Part shown: positions 22,882 to 35,038 of the stretch, in pieces
How the letters are laid out: every line of letters begins with the position of its first letter
How positions within the stretch are numbered: position 1 is the stretch's first letter
Source of the DNA: Aphelenchoides besseyi
Taxonomy: Eukaryota; Nematoda; Chromadorea; Rhabditida; Aphelenchoididae
Assembly (NCBI GenBank): GCA_024699855.1
Contig: JAMPIQ010000003.1
Span: 9,052,001-9,116,000 of the forward strand
Direction: 5' to 3'
DNA length: 64,000 bases
Translations under genes and position numbers: made by a program
Notes under the pieces: generated by a model
Seen by the model: the letters and a program-made list of their open reading frames with translations, nothing else
What the model was told of the DNA's origin: nothing
Databases searched by the model: none

Positions 22882-25698
22882 TCCCGCTTATCGTTGATGA
22901 TTGTCGAGAAACTACAGACCCAACGTCGCTTCACATCGCTTCTTTTCGATGGCAAAATTAGCTGCTGACTATCTTCGTTGTTGATTGGACGACATGCCAA
23001 TTGAAACGGTGACGACTAAAATGAAGACAAGATTGTTTGAGGGATTCTGAAAAGATGAATAGTGAGTCGAAAGAATCGCGGCTGTTTTCTCCACGTCGCG
23101 CCGACGTTCGTGTGGACGTCGATCGAGAGTTGTTTCCAGACGCAAAGCAAAAAACGGTTTGCGGATCGCAGCGAAATTAAAAGACGCGGGAAGTTGATTG
23201 AAGGAAGAAAAAACGTCTTCTCGACTTCTTCGTTCGCGCAGAAGAACGAAAAGCGCGCAATTATTTCAATGAAAACAAGGGGGTTAATCAATCAAAAAAC
23301 GGTCAAATCGGTTGGAGTGGTTGAGAATTCGCGCTCAGTTGCTTTTGTACGCGCGTTTTTTCTGGAGGAAAGATGCGATGTGGAAATCTTGTCATAACAC
23401 GGGAGTTGACAACAAAAATCGAACTCGGCAACGTTTTTTGCTCGAAACTCCGAACCGTCGATTCCCGCAACCGAATCGAATTGGTTTCCATCTCCGCCAA
23501 CACACGCTCCGAGGCGTCTCGGGAGTGTTAATCGTGGAGCTTTCGAATTGCGCCGAAGACGAGATTTGGCGATCAGATCGCCATGCAAAATCGATTGCGC
23601 GAAAAAGTCGGAAAATTAATGATCTTTGTGGATTCGTTTGCCTGCACCTGTTAACTCTCGAGATGCCATCACACCGAAGTCGTTTGCTCGAAATGCTCAG
23701 TCGTGCGCATTCACGTTTCGTTGGCAATTCGAAGAACGTGACTTTCCATTCAAATTCTTCAAATAGCAGACATTCGATTACACTCGATGATCACTTGCGA
23801 ACTCTGACCTCGTACTAATCGAAAAAGAAACTTTTTTGTGGAACTAACTGCTGACTGCAAAGCTCAAGAACATCATCTAATGGGTGTTCGGACTCACCGT
23901 TTGATTAGAAATCGAATGCCCGTTCATTTGCTTTTAATGCATTTCCTATATGTTTTTGACTGAAGTGTTACTGATCGAGAGATTCTCGAGCCATCTGACG
24001 GTCAGACGCTTCAATTTGCCAATCATTAGCCATATGAGAAAACGATTAAAAGCAAATCAAATGCGGACATTCACGACGTGAAATAGCCGAGTTAGAAATA
24101 CGAATTGCTGAAAGCCAATATTGGTAAATGAACTCACGATTGTAGCAATCGATAGCTTTTATTCTTCAAAATCCCAACTAAAGAAGACGACGTGTATTGA
24201 TGGAAGAGGACAAACACAAAAGTCGTTTTGTATTCGATCGGACCCAAAGGGCGGTTCGTAACCGTCGGCCTTTTTATCGTCTCGTAAACGACACTCAAAA
24301 TCGAAACGGACCGCAATGATAAGCCAAAGAACGAAAGGTCTACATGATCGGTAAAGAAGCAAATGACATTCGTAAAATTCAAAGTACCTAAATTGAAATC
24401 TATTCGATGGTGTCGATACCCGAGAAAAGAGATCCTCGATTCGTGGCCAAGATGATCGATGAAAGCGAAGGAATTGCCGAGCCAATTCAAATTTTACGAC
24501 TATCACCATAGGCAATTAAACGATCATCGATAGACTGTTTCTCGTGACGAGTACACTTCGATCGTCTATTTGCATTCGACTGTTTTTATGAAGCCAACAA
24601 TCGTTTACCATCCGGATCTTAATGGCCATAAATTTTCATCTGTAGATATAGATACCACAAATGGAGTTAAGGATCGAGTTTAGATCGCCTTTTGTTGCTA
24701 ACGAATTTGATGGCGCGTAAAATCGGCAACAGACGAAAACCAACAGATCGACGGCTTCGAAGCTTGTCATTCGATTTAAGCAAACAGTCTCGATTTCCAC
24801 CCACGCAATCGATTTTTCTTCGGCGATGGTCAGAAACGAATGAAAAACGTGAAGTTTCCGTCTCGAACAACAAACTGTTTTCTTTTCGCTGAAGAAGGCA
24901 AACGGTTTTATGGACGACTTTCCGTTTTTGGACTTGAAAGAAGGTGCAGTTCCGGAATCGTGATTCACTCGTCGGACCATCAGTTTCGTGCGGTTGTTGT
25001 TCCCTTCTTTCACGGCCATTGATCCGAACAAACAAAATCTTATCAATCAAACGGCTCATTTCACAACCGGCTAATGAATCACAGTGAAGGGACTGCAATT
25101 GAACATCCGCGTTTTTCGAACCCTTCTGCTTATCGGTCTTCAAACTCAGTTTCTTAGCGTTGAGGAAACACCAACCAATGATCGAATGAAAACAAAATCT
25201 CATTGAGCAAAATTGGAAACAAAGCACAGGATTTGAACCTTGCATGTTGTCAACGAGTCTTAAACAATAACAAGCTGCTTCTAAAATTAGTCGCAGTAAT
25301 TTGGTCATAATTTGCAGTCCTTTTAGTGTAGTCGATGTGTTCTTTGAATTTCGTCACGGTTTTTGATCAATCAAATGGAAACAAACCTACTCGTTTCGAC
25401 AACTCCACCATACAACTTTCTTTCCAATCGTCTGACGTTCACCCAACAGTGAACGTGGTGTTCTTCGAAAGTTCTCATCGACAAACTTCACAGTTCGTGT
25501 TCGATGATGTTTCTGTTCAGACAAAGAGGAAGTTTCCTTTGTCTTCGGATTAATCCGTCTTCCGAATTTTTTAACCTCCACGCTGCACTTGACTCTCGAA
25601 GTTATCAGTTGAATTCCGTTGCATGCTTGTCGATTATTAATAGCGAACAGCAATTTATGTTCGCCATCTGCTCGTGAATTGGTTTCGATTTCAGATCA
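22882..25698. other. Intergenic interval with ambiguous minus-strand ORFs
   Basis: This 2.8 kb interval holds several long open frames but no recognised family. The most coding-like are on the minus strand: 25387-25653 (reading INPKTKETSSLSEQKHHRTR), 24667-25308 (213 codons open) overlapped by another frame at 24636-25046, and two frames at 24134-24515. They could be exons of one or more unknown genes, but I could not find a splice chain that fits all of them. The part from 22882 to 24130 is CG-rich near the membrane-protein promoter and otherwise featureless. Confidence 0.3.
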
Positions 25699-27506
25699 AT
25701 GTTGAAGGTCGAAAAAGAGATCGAAAACGGTTTACCGTTGATCAGTTCGACTGATCGTCAACAACCCTCCGCGTATTTCGGCCATCGAACTCGATATCTG
25801 ATTGTCCTATTGTCGTGGTTGTGTTTATCGTGTGTTGTTGGCAACTCGTTGACTCTCAACTTCACGTAATTGAAATCGTCAATAATCAAACAAACGATTC
25901 TTTTTGAAGCGTAATCTGCATGCGAAAAGAAGCGACAACTAATGAGGAGCTAACATCAGATATTGTTCTCTTCAACTCGACCACTCAAGAAGCAGGTAAT
26001 CAATGGTAACATTGAATGATCGTTGCATTTTTAAGAGCCATTTTACACTCCAACTGAACAAGCGTTCTTGTTCTCTTCTGTTGCAATTGGCTGTTTGGTT
26101 GGAGCGTTTACTATCTCATACTTCATAACCATCTTTGGTACACGGTAAGTGATCAGATTCTAACTTAAACTTTACAGTATTTAGAATTGTTTTTACGACC
26201 TATGGCCTTATTTCCGGTGTCTCGATGTTCTTGATGCCAATTGCCATTTATACGCGAATCGAACTTGTCTTCTTCATGCGCTTTCTTCAGGGTATCGGAG
26301 CATCTACATCGTTTGTTATGATGGGCCAAATCATCGCTTCATGGGCACCGTATTCGTCAAGTGGAAGTTACTTGGCCTTCATATCTACTCACCTTCAAGT
26401 TTCAAAACTGTTGGTCATGCCGACGGCTGGATTACTGTGCCAAAGTGAACTGTTGGGGTGGCCAGTTGCATTTTACGTTCAATCATTCATGACCGTATTG
26501 CTCTTCATTTGCTTTTTCTATTTCTATCGCAATTCTCCGGCCACACACAAGTAAGTGATTGGCTAGTTAATGATCACGAGTTCTTTGTTTCAGAAACGTG
26601 AGTCAAATCGAATTGTCGTTGTTGCAACGTGACAAAGTTCTTATCAAATCGAATTCACAAATGAAACAAGATAAACAAGGGAAAGTACCATATCGTTCCA
26701 TTCTCACTGATGTCGCAGTTTTGGGCGCGGTCATTTCGCTTTGTGGTGGCAATTTGTCATATCAAGTGAGTAAAAGAGATAACCCGCAATAGACATTTGT
26801 TTTTTGGATCTTTGCTCAATTCGGACCGACGTACTTGAACAAAGTTCTTCGTTTGAATGTCCAACATACGGGTTTCACATCTGCAGTTCCGGCACTTCTC
26901 TGCATTGTCTTAAAACTTCTAATCGGACCACTGAGCGAGCGAATGTCGTTGAGCCCACGTGGTCGTGTGATTCTCTTTGCTTCGCTATCACAATTCACGA
27001 TGTCGTTTTGTTTCGTTGTTCTGGCCTATTTACCAGAAGGTAACGCATTTACCGGTCAACTTTTCTTCACGTTGGCCTACTTGTTCAGCGGCATGAACAT
27101 CGCCGGTGTCATAGCGAGTTGTCAGTTGGTGAGTTTGTTCGAGGATGTAATTCTTAACGAAGCCAATTTTTCAAGATCTCCGGTCCTTTCGTTCATTTCA
27201 TTATGTCATTGAATTCGTTGAGCACGAGTTTTGTGATTCTTCTTCTACCACCCGCAATGTCGCATTTTGCTCCTCGCAATAGCCGTGAAGAAGTAAGTTT
27301 TCCAATCGAAGATGATGCTGAGCACTTGTTTTCAGTGGACAAAAATACTCGTATTCATTGCCGTTTTCTGTTGTACGACAACGCTGATTTTCGATTTGAC
27401 CGCTCAAGCAACTCCAAGACCGTGGGTTATGAACCGAAATCGACGTTCCTGTTCGACAAATTGCGCGAAAGAAGAGAACTCAAAAGAACATCAAATTAAT
27501 TCTTAA
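25699..27506 (+). CDS. MFS anion transporter, SLC17 (sialin/vesicular transporter)-like
   Basis: Twelve-helix transporter of the anion:cation symporter family; the substrate cannot be read from sequence. The start follows a TTTCAG acceptor only 4 bases upstream, as in trans-spliced nematode mRNAs. The N-terminus runs MLKVEKEIENGLPLISSTDR into helix 1 (LIVLLSWLCLSCVVG) and NFTVICM, a hallmark placement for SLC17. Next come EPFYTPTEQAFLFSSVAIGC, RFLQGIGASTSFVMMGQIIA SWAP (family motif R-LQGIG...WAP), GWPVAFYVQSF, a central loop, FVFWIFAQFGPTYLNKVL, and closing helices ending in a basic C-terminus. Seven or so introns are 40-60 bases; two of them end in AAG instead of CAG (before CGTAATC at about 25914 and before AGCCATT at about 26036). 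Confidence 0.85.
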
Positions 27507-27579
27507 CTTTTACGACTAAAATTATTTTATTTACATCTCTCGCTACTCCATTATTACAAAGTGAAAACTGTCGAACAGT

Positions 27580-28272
27580 TCATGGAGCCAAGTCGGCTAA
27601 TGTATGTGAGCCCGGAGGCAATGCAACTTCTGGACCAAGCAACTGACTGTGCTGCAAATTTGAAAGACAAAAGTTGTATCCGAATTAAAGTCTTACTCTT
27701 GCTCCTTCATCCCAACGTTGGAGTTGTTCGCAATAGCGTCGAATCGCCAAGTTCGGAGCCTTCGAGCAATCCAAACGTTGTCCGGGACATGTCTCAGCTC
27801 TTGTCTTCTTACATCGGTCACATGTCTTGCGACAATTTTCGTTCATCCAGTACTCGTTCTGTTTACAACCATTTCCTTTGGCTTTTGATTTGCAGTCATG
27901 ATATCGATCCGCGCATTCTAAACGAACGAATTGTAAGACTGAGCTCGAATCATACCAGCATTTCGATCGTAGTTAGCTTGACAATAACCGCAACTCAATG
28001 GACACCACAACTTTAAGTCAGCTCTATGATGAACACACGCTCCCATCGTCTGCAATGATTCGCAGCATTCGTGCTCGTTGAAACACGAATTTGGAATGGT
28101 TGGAAGATGAGGAATCTGAACGGAAATCGTGTGCATATCAAATCAACTTTTCACTTACAGCATTTTTCTTTCGAATCTGTTCATCTTGTACAACTCCACT
28201 GAACGCGGTTGGAAGACGTTGAGCAAACGAAATGTTTCCGAAAAAAACGAAAATCAAAATCAACGCGTTCAT
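27580..28272 (-). CDS. Secreted ShKT-domain protein
   Basis: Start ATG at 28272 gives MNALILIFVFFGNISFAQ, a clear signal peptide. Two six-cysteine ShKT modules follow: one from CFNEHECCESLQ to CPLSCGYC, and a second from ECADRYHDC to CRKTCDRC, then a partial third (CPGQRLDCSKAP, CEQ). Exons join at about 28138, 27960 and 27650, and the frame ends HTLADLAP with TGA at 27580. ShKT modules are common in nematode secreted and surface proteins, often next to peptidase or tyrosinase domains; here there is no enzyme domain. The fold is also used by anemone channel blockers, but nothing here shows toxin activity. It is tail to tail with the SLC17-like gene, 73 bases apart. Confidence 0.75.
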
Positions 28273-29426
28273 TTCGATTGGTTTCGAATTCTGAACCTAA
28301 AAAGGACGTTTAAGTACCCAGTGACCGTTTAACCAATTCACCAACTCATCGCTTATTGACGTCTTTTCGCTGTAAAGTCACAGGGTTAATGTTCCGCTAA
28401 ACGTTCGAGTTGACGTGAGTGGATGAACGATTAATGTCTGTTTCTTTCCAATACTCAGCTGTTCTTCCACTTAACAATCCATTCAAAACAAAATTTACAA
28501 GAAGCTTTGAACAACTTGTTTGAAATCTTTAATTGACACTTCAAATAGCTGCAGAGAAAAAATTGGGAAACTAAGATAATGTTAAAACATTTTCAATCAA
28601 ATTAACAGAATGAAATGAAAGTCAGAACGCTAAGCCATAGAATGTTGTATTGTCAACACGATGACCAAAGCCTTTGAAATAGTTTGCAATCAAAAGACGA
28701 GTTTTAAGAACAACGATGAGATGGAAGAGCGTCTCTATCAATTACAATCATTTATTTCACTGCTTGCTATCAATCATGTCGTTTCTGATGGCAAGGAAAT
28801 GGATGTCAATTTTCTCAAGACTCTCTATTACAGAAACAGAGTAAGAGCAGGACTACGTAGTATGAAGAGACACGCGAGAAGCAATCTCTGCTGAGATTGT
28901 TGGCAGATTTAAACTCGAGTTGTCAAGTTGATTGATTTGGTTTAACTTGGACACTTATTATTTTTGTCTCAAGATTTAAATAACATGACAAGCAGCTCCC
29001 CGCCGCTCCGCGGCGGGAAGCTACTTGGGTTTAGCTTTGTTTAAGAAAATTTGAAGATAAAAAAAAGAGTTCATGAAGAAAGAAGATAACAGACGACACA
29101 TCGGGCGAAAAAAAGAGAGTCGCGGCTTTGGATTGGTGAAGACGACGGAAGTTGCGTTGATTTGATGTAAATTTCCATATTCATTTTTGATTTTCGGGGT
29201 TCAGTCGTAATTTTGCATAAGCGAGCCGAGTTTGTTTCCATTGGAGAGTGAAAAGAGGAAGGCAAATTAGCATGAATCGCACTCTGTTTTTCATTCGAAA
29301 ATAAACGCGGAGAAAATCGGTCGCACACAGACGGACAGACAGACAGACAAACTGTTCTATGGCTTTTTTGGTTTGGATTATGTTTATTGGATACAGGATT
29401 AAGAAGTCGATCGAAAAAGTTGGAAT
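28273..29426. other. Intergenic stretch with one GC-rich hairpin
   Basis: Between the ShKT gene start and the VPS11 stop. A plus-strand ORF at 28661-28894 (begins MTKAFEIVCNQKTSF) has no signal or family resemblance and is doubtful. The one clear structure is a GC-rich inverted repeat at 28994-29022. Otherwise AT-rich and featureless. Confidence 0.45.
28994..29022. repeat. Short GC-rich inverted repeat
   Basis: Arms 28994-29006 and 29010-29022 pair over 13 positions with one mismatch around the 3-base loop TCC; the core is CCCGCCGC / GCGGCGGG. It stands out from its AT-rich surroundings. Confidence 0.7.
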
Positions 29427-32400
29427 CACTTTTTGTTGTCCGATTGAAAAACGCCCATTGCGATGTAGTCGGAAATCAAACGCATTGCACTCGACGTATT
29501 TTGAAGCTGAAACCAACGAATCAACCTCCCGGTTTCTTCAACTCACTTCTTGTTGAAAGTCGGCATGTGAAATGGCACGCAGCTGAGCAGTTGGTTGCTG
29601 TTCTCTAAAACAAAAATAAAGGGTGGATAGAATGGTGACTTACGACGACTGAGTCGTTGTACACGCTGGACAAGTATCTTTACCGTCGCGCCACGACTCG
29701 AAACAATGTTGATGATACGAATGATTGCAGAGGAAGTGAATGGCCGGGACTTGAAGCGATGAGTCACAGGCCGAACATTTGCTTGTTTGGAAGACTTGGA
29801 CGCTGAAACACCCAATCAGACGGTCAAGTGCCAACCCAAAGATCGATTTCTTTGTCCGCCGACTGCGTTCAGTTTCCCCGATGACCTTTGCGCTGTTGCT
29901 CGCTGCCGCTTTTTGCCTTGACTATCTTCTCTTGGTCTCTTGTTCGTGTGGGCCAGTGGCGCAATGGAAGCGCGTTGGACTTCGAATCCAAAGGTTGTCG
30001 GTTCGACCCCGGTCTGGCTCGAATCTTTTTTGATCTTTTTTCTCCCACTAACTTTTATTTATTTACTTCCCTCTATCCCCTCCAACAGACCCGTTTTCCA
30101 ATTCGTCATTTTGCTTCTCCAGACGTTCGATTTCCGCCTCATTCTCGACGATTTGTTTCTCGTTTTCTTTGATCTAAACGATAGCAATGACTTTGATAAT
30201 CGGAGTGGAACTTGCGATTTCGTTTTGTTCATTTAACCAATTGACAATGTAGTCTTTAATGTCCGCAACCTTCAGATGATCGTTTCGCGCCAAAATCTCC
30301 AGAATCACAAGTGGATGCAGAAACTTCGAAGTCTTCGCCTTTTCGAGCAGAATCATTAGATCGCTGGTCGACAGATCTTTCTTCCTCGACACATGAGCCA
30401 CCAGTTCAATCCACATGTCTTTCAATCTAAACGCTCAGAAAGGTCAATAAAAGTGGAATTCGCAACTCACACTCTCTCGTCGCACATCTCCACGATCTGC
30501 TGAACGTCGCCTTCGTGCAGCAGAAAGCGCATCAGATCCTCGGTCCTGAACTGAAACTGAAGACCAATAGATATCCAGTAAACCCACTTTTTCAGCTTCC
30601 GATACGCGTAGATGACCAACGCGGGAACATCAAACTGTCGACCGAACTTGACCGCTTCGTTCGCATTTTCCGAAACGACCAACTGACAAAGTTCATTCAA
30701 ATGAGATTGGTTCACTCGCTGACATTTGAATTCAAAGCTTTTCTTGCAACTACCTACTTTCTTCTCCTTGGCCAATTTCGAGAGTCGATGTTCAAGTAAA
30801 GTGATGCAAAGTTGTGGATCAGAAGGCACAATCAATTGACCATCGGAATCGCTGAATATTGATTCCAAACAGTCAGGACGTGAAATCAAAATCGGCATCA
30901 ATGGCTTACACAACTCGGGTTTCTCTTTCAATGTTCGTTGAAGCAATTCAGTTACGGCCGTGGGATCGTTATTCATTAAAATTTGACCGTATCTCTCCAA
31001 GTAATCGCACATCTAAACACAAAAGTCGGTAACAACTATTGTCTAAAACCACTTTTTCTGTTGGTTGTTGACTGACAAATTTGAAAGCATCGGAATGGCG
31101 ATCCAAATCCTCGAATAGGATCGACAAGTAGGTATCGTAACGACCGTGTTGATAAGCGAGTCGAAGAGCAACTTCCGAAAAGTCGGCGTTGGACCGAAGA
31201 GTCTAAAACGATATACAAATGGCAACAATCTTACTATCTACTTTGATTGCTTTATCCAAATTAAATTGATTGAAATCGACCATTTTGCCAAGCAAGATGC
31301 CAATCTGCTCTTTGGCTCCAAGTTTGATGTAGGCCCCAAGAAGCAAAGTCGAGTGCTCGCCGTTCGCCAACTTTTTTTCATGCAATGATTCCAAGTACTG
31401 ACACAACTGACGAATTCGAGCACCGTCAAGAAACTAAACCTCAATAAAAACTTCTCTTTACTTTTCAACTCACTTTCTTGATCACAAATGACGGCTCAAC
31501 TTTTCCAATCGTTTCAACGTACTGCTCCATTGCATTGGCGTAATCGCCTTTTCTGAATACAAATTTAACGCAAACAAGCAAAAATCTCACCCGTAAAGAT
31601 AATCACCGTATTTGACGTAAATTGACTGAAGATCCGTAAAGTTGTGTCGTTTAGCAAGACTGCAAAATTAACAGATTTAATGTCAACAGTCGGAAACAAA
31701 CCCAATAGCAACATCGAAAAGCGATTTCTTAATCAATCCCTCCAGTTTGTCATTCAACGACTTCTCCACGATCTTGTTCATCACTCCGTCTGCTCCAATC
31801 AAACAGATTTCACCGTCCAACAGAAACATTTTGCAGACGCTTGGAATCGGACATTGGAAAGCGATGTAGTGGAATTCAACGTCGTAGACATTCAAAATGC
31901 ACATGGTCGAAGAATCGTTAGTCCTGCAATTTCGATAGAAAGGAATTGAGTGCAAGTGGACTTACGCGATTACCGCCGACCGTTGAGTTAACAGTGAAAT
32001 GTGAGGCCCATGAGCAATTAGTTGAAGTTTACTTGAACCACGACCTAACGCATGACATCTTCCTTTTTCATTGCCTACTTCAATGCAATTGTGAACGTCG
32101 TAGAAATGGACCATCTAAATAACAAATGAATTCCAACTTCTTGTAATAGTAAACAAACCTCTCGACTAGCAACAACAAGTGTATTTGTTGATTGAACGAA
32201 ATACCAACAGTTCTTCTCGCAACCTTTTGCATCGTGAACCACTTTCCTTATCATAACTCCCGACTCCAATAGAAAAGATTGAATCGAATTCTCACAAATC
32301 AAAAACACAACTGAACATGACGGCAATGAAGCCACTGCAATGCCGATTGTTTGACCATCGGATGGAGCGTTCAGTCCTTCACGTAGAACTCGCCATTTGA

Positions 32401-32938
32401 ATTGTCGATCAGTTCGCAAATCACCGTGATGGTAGAGAACCGTTGAGTCTTCCAATCCAACAGTTACCAAACTCAAATCCGCTCCCACAGAAATCGAAAC
32501 GGCTGTTGGAGTTGGCAATTTGGATTTTCCAACGGTCAGTCGGCTGATCACTTTGCAAAACGGTTCGTCTCGTTCCCACCGCTTCAGATCCCACATTTTC
32601 AGCAATGGACCCGAGTTATCTTCTTCTTCACCAACAGTGAATAGGAAGCGTTGGATGAGCGTGATTCCATTCAATGAATGGCCATAAGCTCGCCAAATTT
32701 GAAGTTGCAAGTCCCGACTCAATTTAAAGATCATTCCACGTTCTTCTGCCAACAGAACGAAGTCATCGCCCTGTGTCCACGACTGGATGTTCAGATCCTG
32801 AAGGATAAATAAACCAAAGAAAAATGGTAAAAAACCGACCTTGAAAGCATTGAACTTCTTCGTCTGATCGTTCGGGTCGCAGACGGCAACCAAATCGAAA
32901 AAATTGAATTTTCTCCAGCCTAAATCCGCCGAATTCAT
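29427..32938 (-). CDS. VPS11: Vacuolar protein sorting 11 (HOPS/CORVET core subunit)
   Basis: Core subunit of the CORVET and HOPS tethering complexes at endosomes and lysosomes. ATG at 32938 begins MNSADLGWRKFNFFDLVAV, matching the family start. An N-terminal beta-propeller follows (FTVGEEEDNSGPLLKMWDLK and LSLVTVGLEDSTVLYHHGD), then the alpha-solenoid with clathrin heavy-chain-like repeats (LIKKSLFDVAIGLA, ANAMEQYVETIGKVEPSFVI, AYRKLKKWVYW). A coiled coil (IKENEKQIVENEAEIERLEK) and a C-terminal RING finger follow: CSACDSSLQVP, HFLCNHSYHQHCFE, CPAC (29650-29814). The last exons give EQQPTAQLRAISHADFQQE and then SAMRLISDYIAMGVFQ with TGA at 29427. Introns are mostly 45-60 bases; the one before the RING exon is about 270 bases and contains a tRNA gene. 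Confidence 0.92.
29950..30021 (+). tRNA. tRNA-Arg (anticodon TCG)
   Basis: A complete cloverleaf. The acceptor GGGCCAG pairs with CTGGCTC (one G-T). The D-stem is GCGC/GCGC with loop AATGGAA. The anticodon stem TTGGA/TCCAA holds loop CTTCGAA, so the anticodon is TCG (decodes CGA, arginine). The variable loop is AGGTT, and the T-arm GTCGG/CCGGT holds loop TTCGACC. The discriminator base is G. A run TCTTTTTTGATCTTTTTT directly downstream is a Pol III terminator. No tRNA intron. It lies on the strand opposite to VPS11, inside a VPS11 intron. Confidence 0.95.
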
Positions 32939-33135
32939 CTTCTCATTTGAATAAAAGATTTAGATGTGACTTTTAATAATAAATATTTGTTGGTTAACAA
33001 ACTGCATGGACATCGATTTCCAGTTGGAGATCAAAATGCTTCTGCAGTGCACTTCTGATCGCTGCTAATTGAAAGAGCGGAATCAAACGATGTTTTAAAA
33101 GCAGTCGAAAAACTTCGTCGTTCGCTTAGAACTTT

Positions 33136-34336
33136 CTAGTCGTCGAATAGTAAATCTGAGGCTACTATCCAGCAGTCGATGGCTTTAACTGTCAGATTAT
33201 GAGGTCTGTTGTGGAACTCGATGTTTAAGCAAACTTGTGAGATCATTACATTCTCGCGGTTGTGAGCAACCAATTCAAAAACACAAACTTTTCGAACGTT
33301 TATTTCAAAGAGCAGATTACAAGTCAAAGTTACGAATCGAACGTTATTCAGCGAATGGAAGTTTAAATTGTCTGGGAAGATACCTAACTGCATCTTGAAG
33401 AATCGGTGAATCTTGTTTGATTGCATAACGTCACAGATTCATGAGTGTCTGGACGACTGAAACTCAAACATAAAAACCGATCAGCCGTTAACCTCACTTT
33501 GAAATTGGATTGATAATAACGTTTTACTTCATTCGTTTCACTCGTTGTTTGCACGACGAATGTGTTCTCGTAGTTTTATAATAAGATATTGACAATTAAG
33601 TCAAATTGAACACCCAGTTTACGCCAATGCAGAGAAACCAAGTGGATGGCAAATAAATGGTGAATCTGGACATTCTTACTGATAACTTTCTTCCCTAATG
33701 TTCGACCGATCAAACCTCGTCGCGATAAATCTGAATATATTCATAAAACAATGTGCGAAACAGGTAACTTACCCAGTTTTTATAACTTGGATCAGTGGGC
33801 CAGCCACTCACTTTGAACGTCGTTTGTTCTTTTGTTTCCAACAAAATCGAATCAACTTGCTAAAGTCTAATTTGGCGCAATCTTCCATCCAAAAACCATA
33901 GGGATGATCGTTCACTACTCCAGTAATAAAACTTTTTGAAAACCTGATTTGTTGGATTATTTTTTGCTCGACATCCCAATCGTTCAAATAACAGACTTTG
34001 TGGAAAGAAATTTTCCTGAATAGATCTTGTCCTTCATATTCACAAATGAACTCAAAGTCATCGTTTAAAGCCTTAAAACAACTCGGATGAACGTGCAAAC
34101 CATCTCCATTCAGTTGTATAATCGGTCGTTTGAATGTGAAGATTGAGTTTTCATAGTCAAGACGCACCACAATCAAACAGAACACCTGTTCTCCATTATC
34201 TTTAACGTAAACAATTTGCGTTACAAGCGTATAAAGATCGATGAAAATCATGTTCAAACTACCCAAATGTTGTTCCTTAAAATTGGGATTTTTTCTCCTT
34301 ATGATTAGCTCCGTATTCCACTGGGCAACAAACCTC
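33136..34336 (-). CDS. Unknown protein, truncated at its 5' side by the assembly gap
   Basis: I do not recognise the family. A long exon opens after a CTTGCAG acceptor at 34336 and reads RFVAQWNTELIIRRKNPNFK, VYVKDNGEQVFCLIVVRLD and ISFHKVCYLNDWDVEQKI, to about 33830. A further open exon at 33136-33426 reads MQLGIFPDNLNFHSLNNVRF and ends DLLFDD with TAG. The link through 33430-33800, with a possible short exon near 33760, is not resolved. Patterns of alternating hydrophobic residues suggest a folded cytosolic protein, perhaps one of the expanded nematode F-box/FTH-like families. The 5' exons would lie in or beyond the 100-N gap. Confidence 0.45.
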
Positions 34337-34490
34337 CTGCAAGAGAGTTAGTAAAGAAGCTTGTTAGCTAAGTGATTGAGAGTACAACAAAACTATCAGA
34401 TACAACAGCGAAATGTTCAAAATCGTATTTGACTTCTAATAATATTCATGACTTAAACTCAAACTTCGATTTTTTGATTCACAATTAAGA

Positions 34491-34590
34491 NNNNNNNNNN
34501 NNNNNNNNNNNNNNNNNNNNNNNNNNNNNNNNNNNNNNNNNNNNNNNNNNNNNNNNNNNNNNNNNNNNNNNNNNNNNNNNNNNNNNNNNN
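34491..34590. other. Assembly gap (100 N)
   Basis: Exactly 100 unknown bases, the conventional size for a gap of unknown length. It falls just where the 5' LTR of the following BEL element should be, so a repeat-collapse break is likely. Confidence 0.98.
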
Positions 34591-35038
34591 AGCAAGGTCG
34601 TCAGTCAACGTTTGGGAAACAAGGACCGTTGAGTGAATTGGATTGAACCCGTTCGAGGGAACTTGGGACCATTGGGGGACGAGCGTGAGTGGAAAATTGG
34701 AAGTGTAACCTGGAAAATCGACTAAGAAACAGTGGGACGAGCGTGGATTACGGTGGAAAAGTCAATCGACGATCAAACTGACACGAACGATCACCGCACC
34801 AATCAATCAATTCCAGATAGGTCAAACCAGTTTAAACTATTCGCCGAGAAAAAGGTCACTTCATCCGCCTATCATTGTGATATAGCGGTTATTACACTTG
34901 CGCGCGGAAAATCACAACCCAAAAAGGACCAATCAATCAACTAACCAAATAACCAATCGCTTCTTTAATTACCGACTAACCAGAGAAAGCCAAAAACCAA
35001 AAATTTCTAAAAACTCACAAGACTAACACGCAAGAAAA

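Noticed and set aside
27580..28272. ShKT protein as a channel-blocking toxin
   Set aside because: The fold is shared by many non-toxic secreted nematode proteins; nothing in the sequence shows the channel-binding residues or context of a venom peptide.
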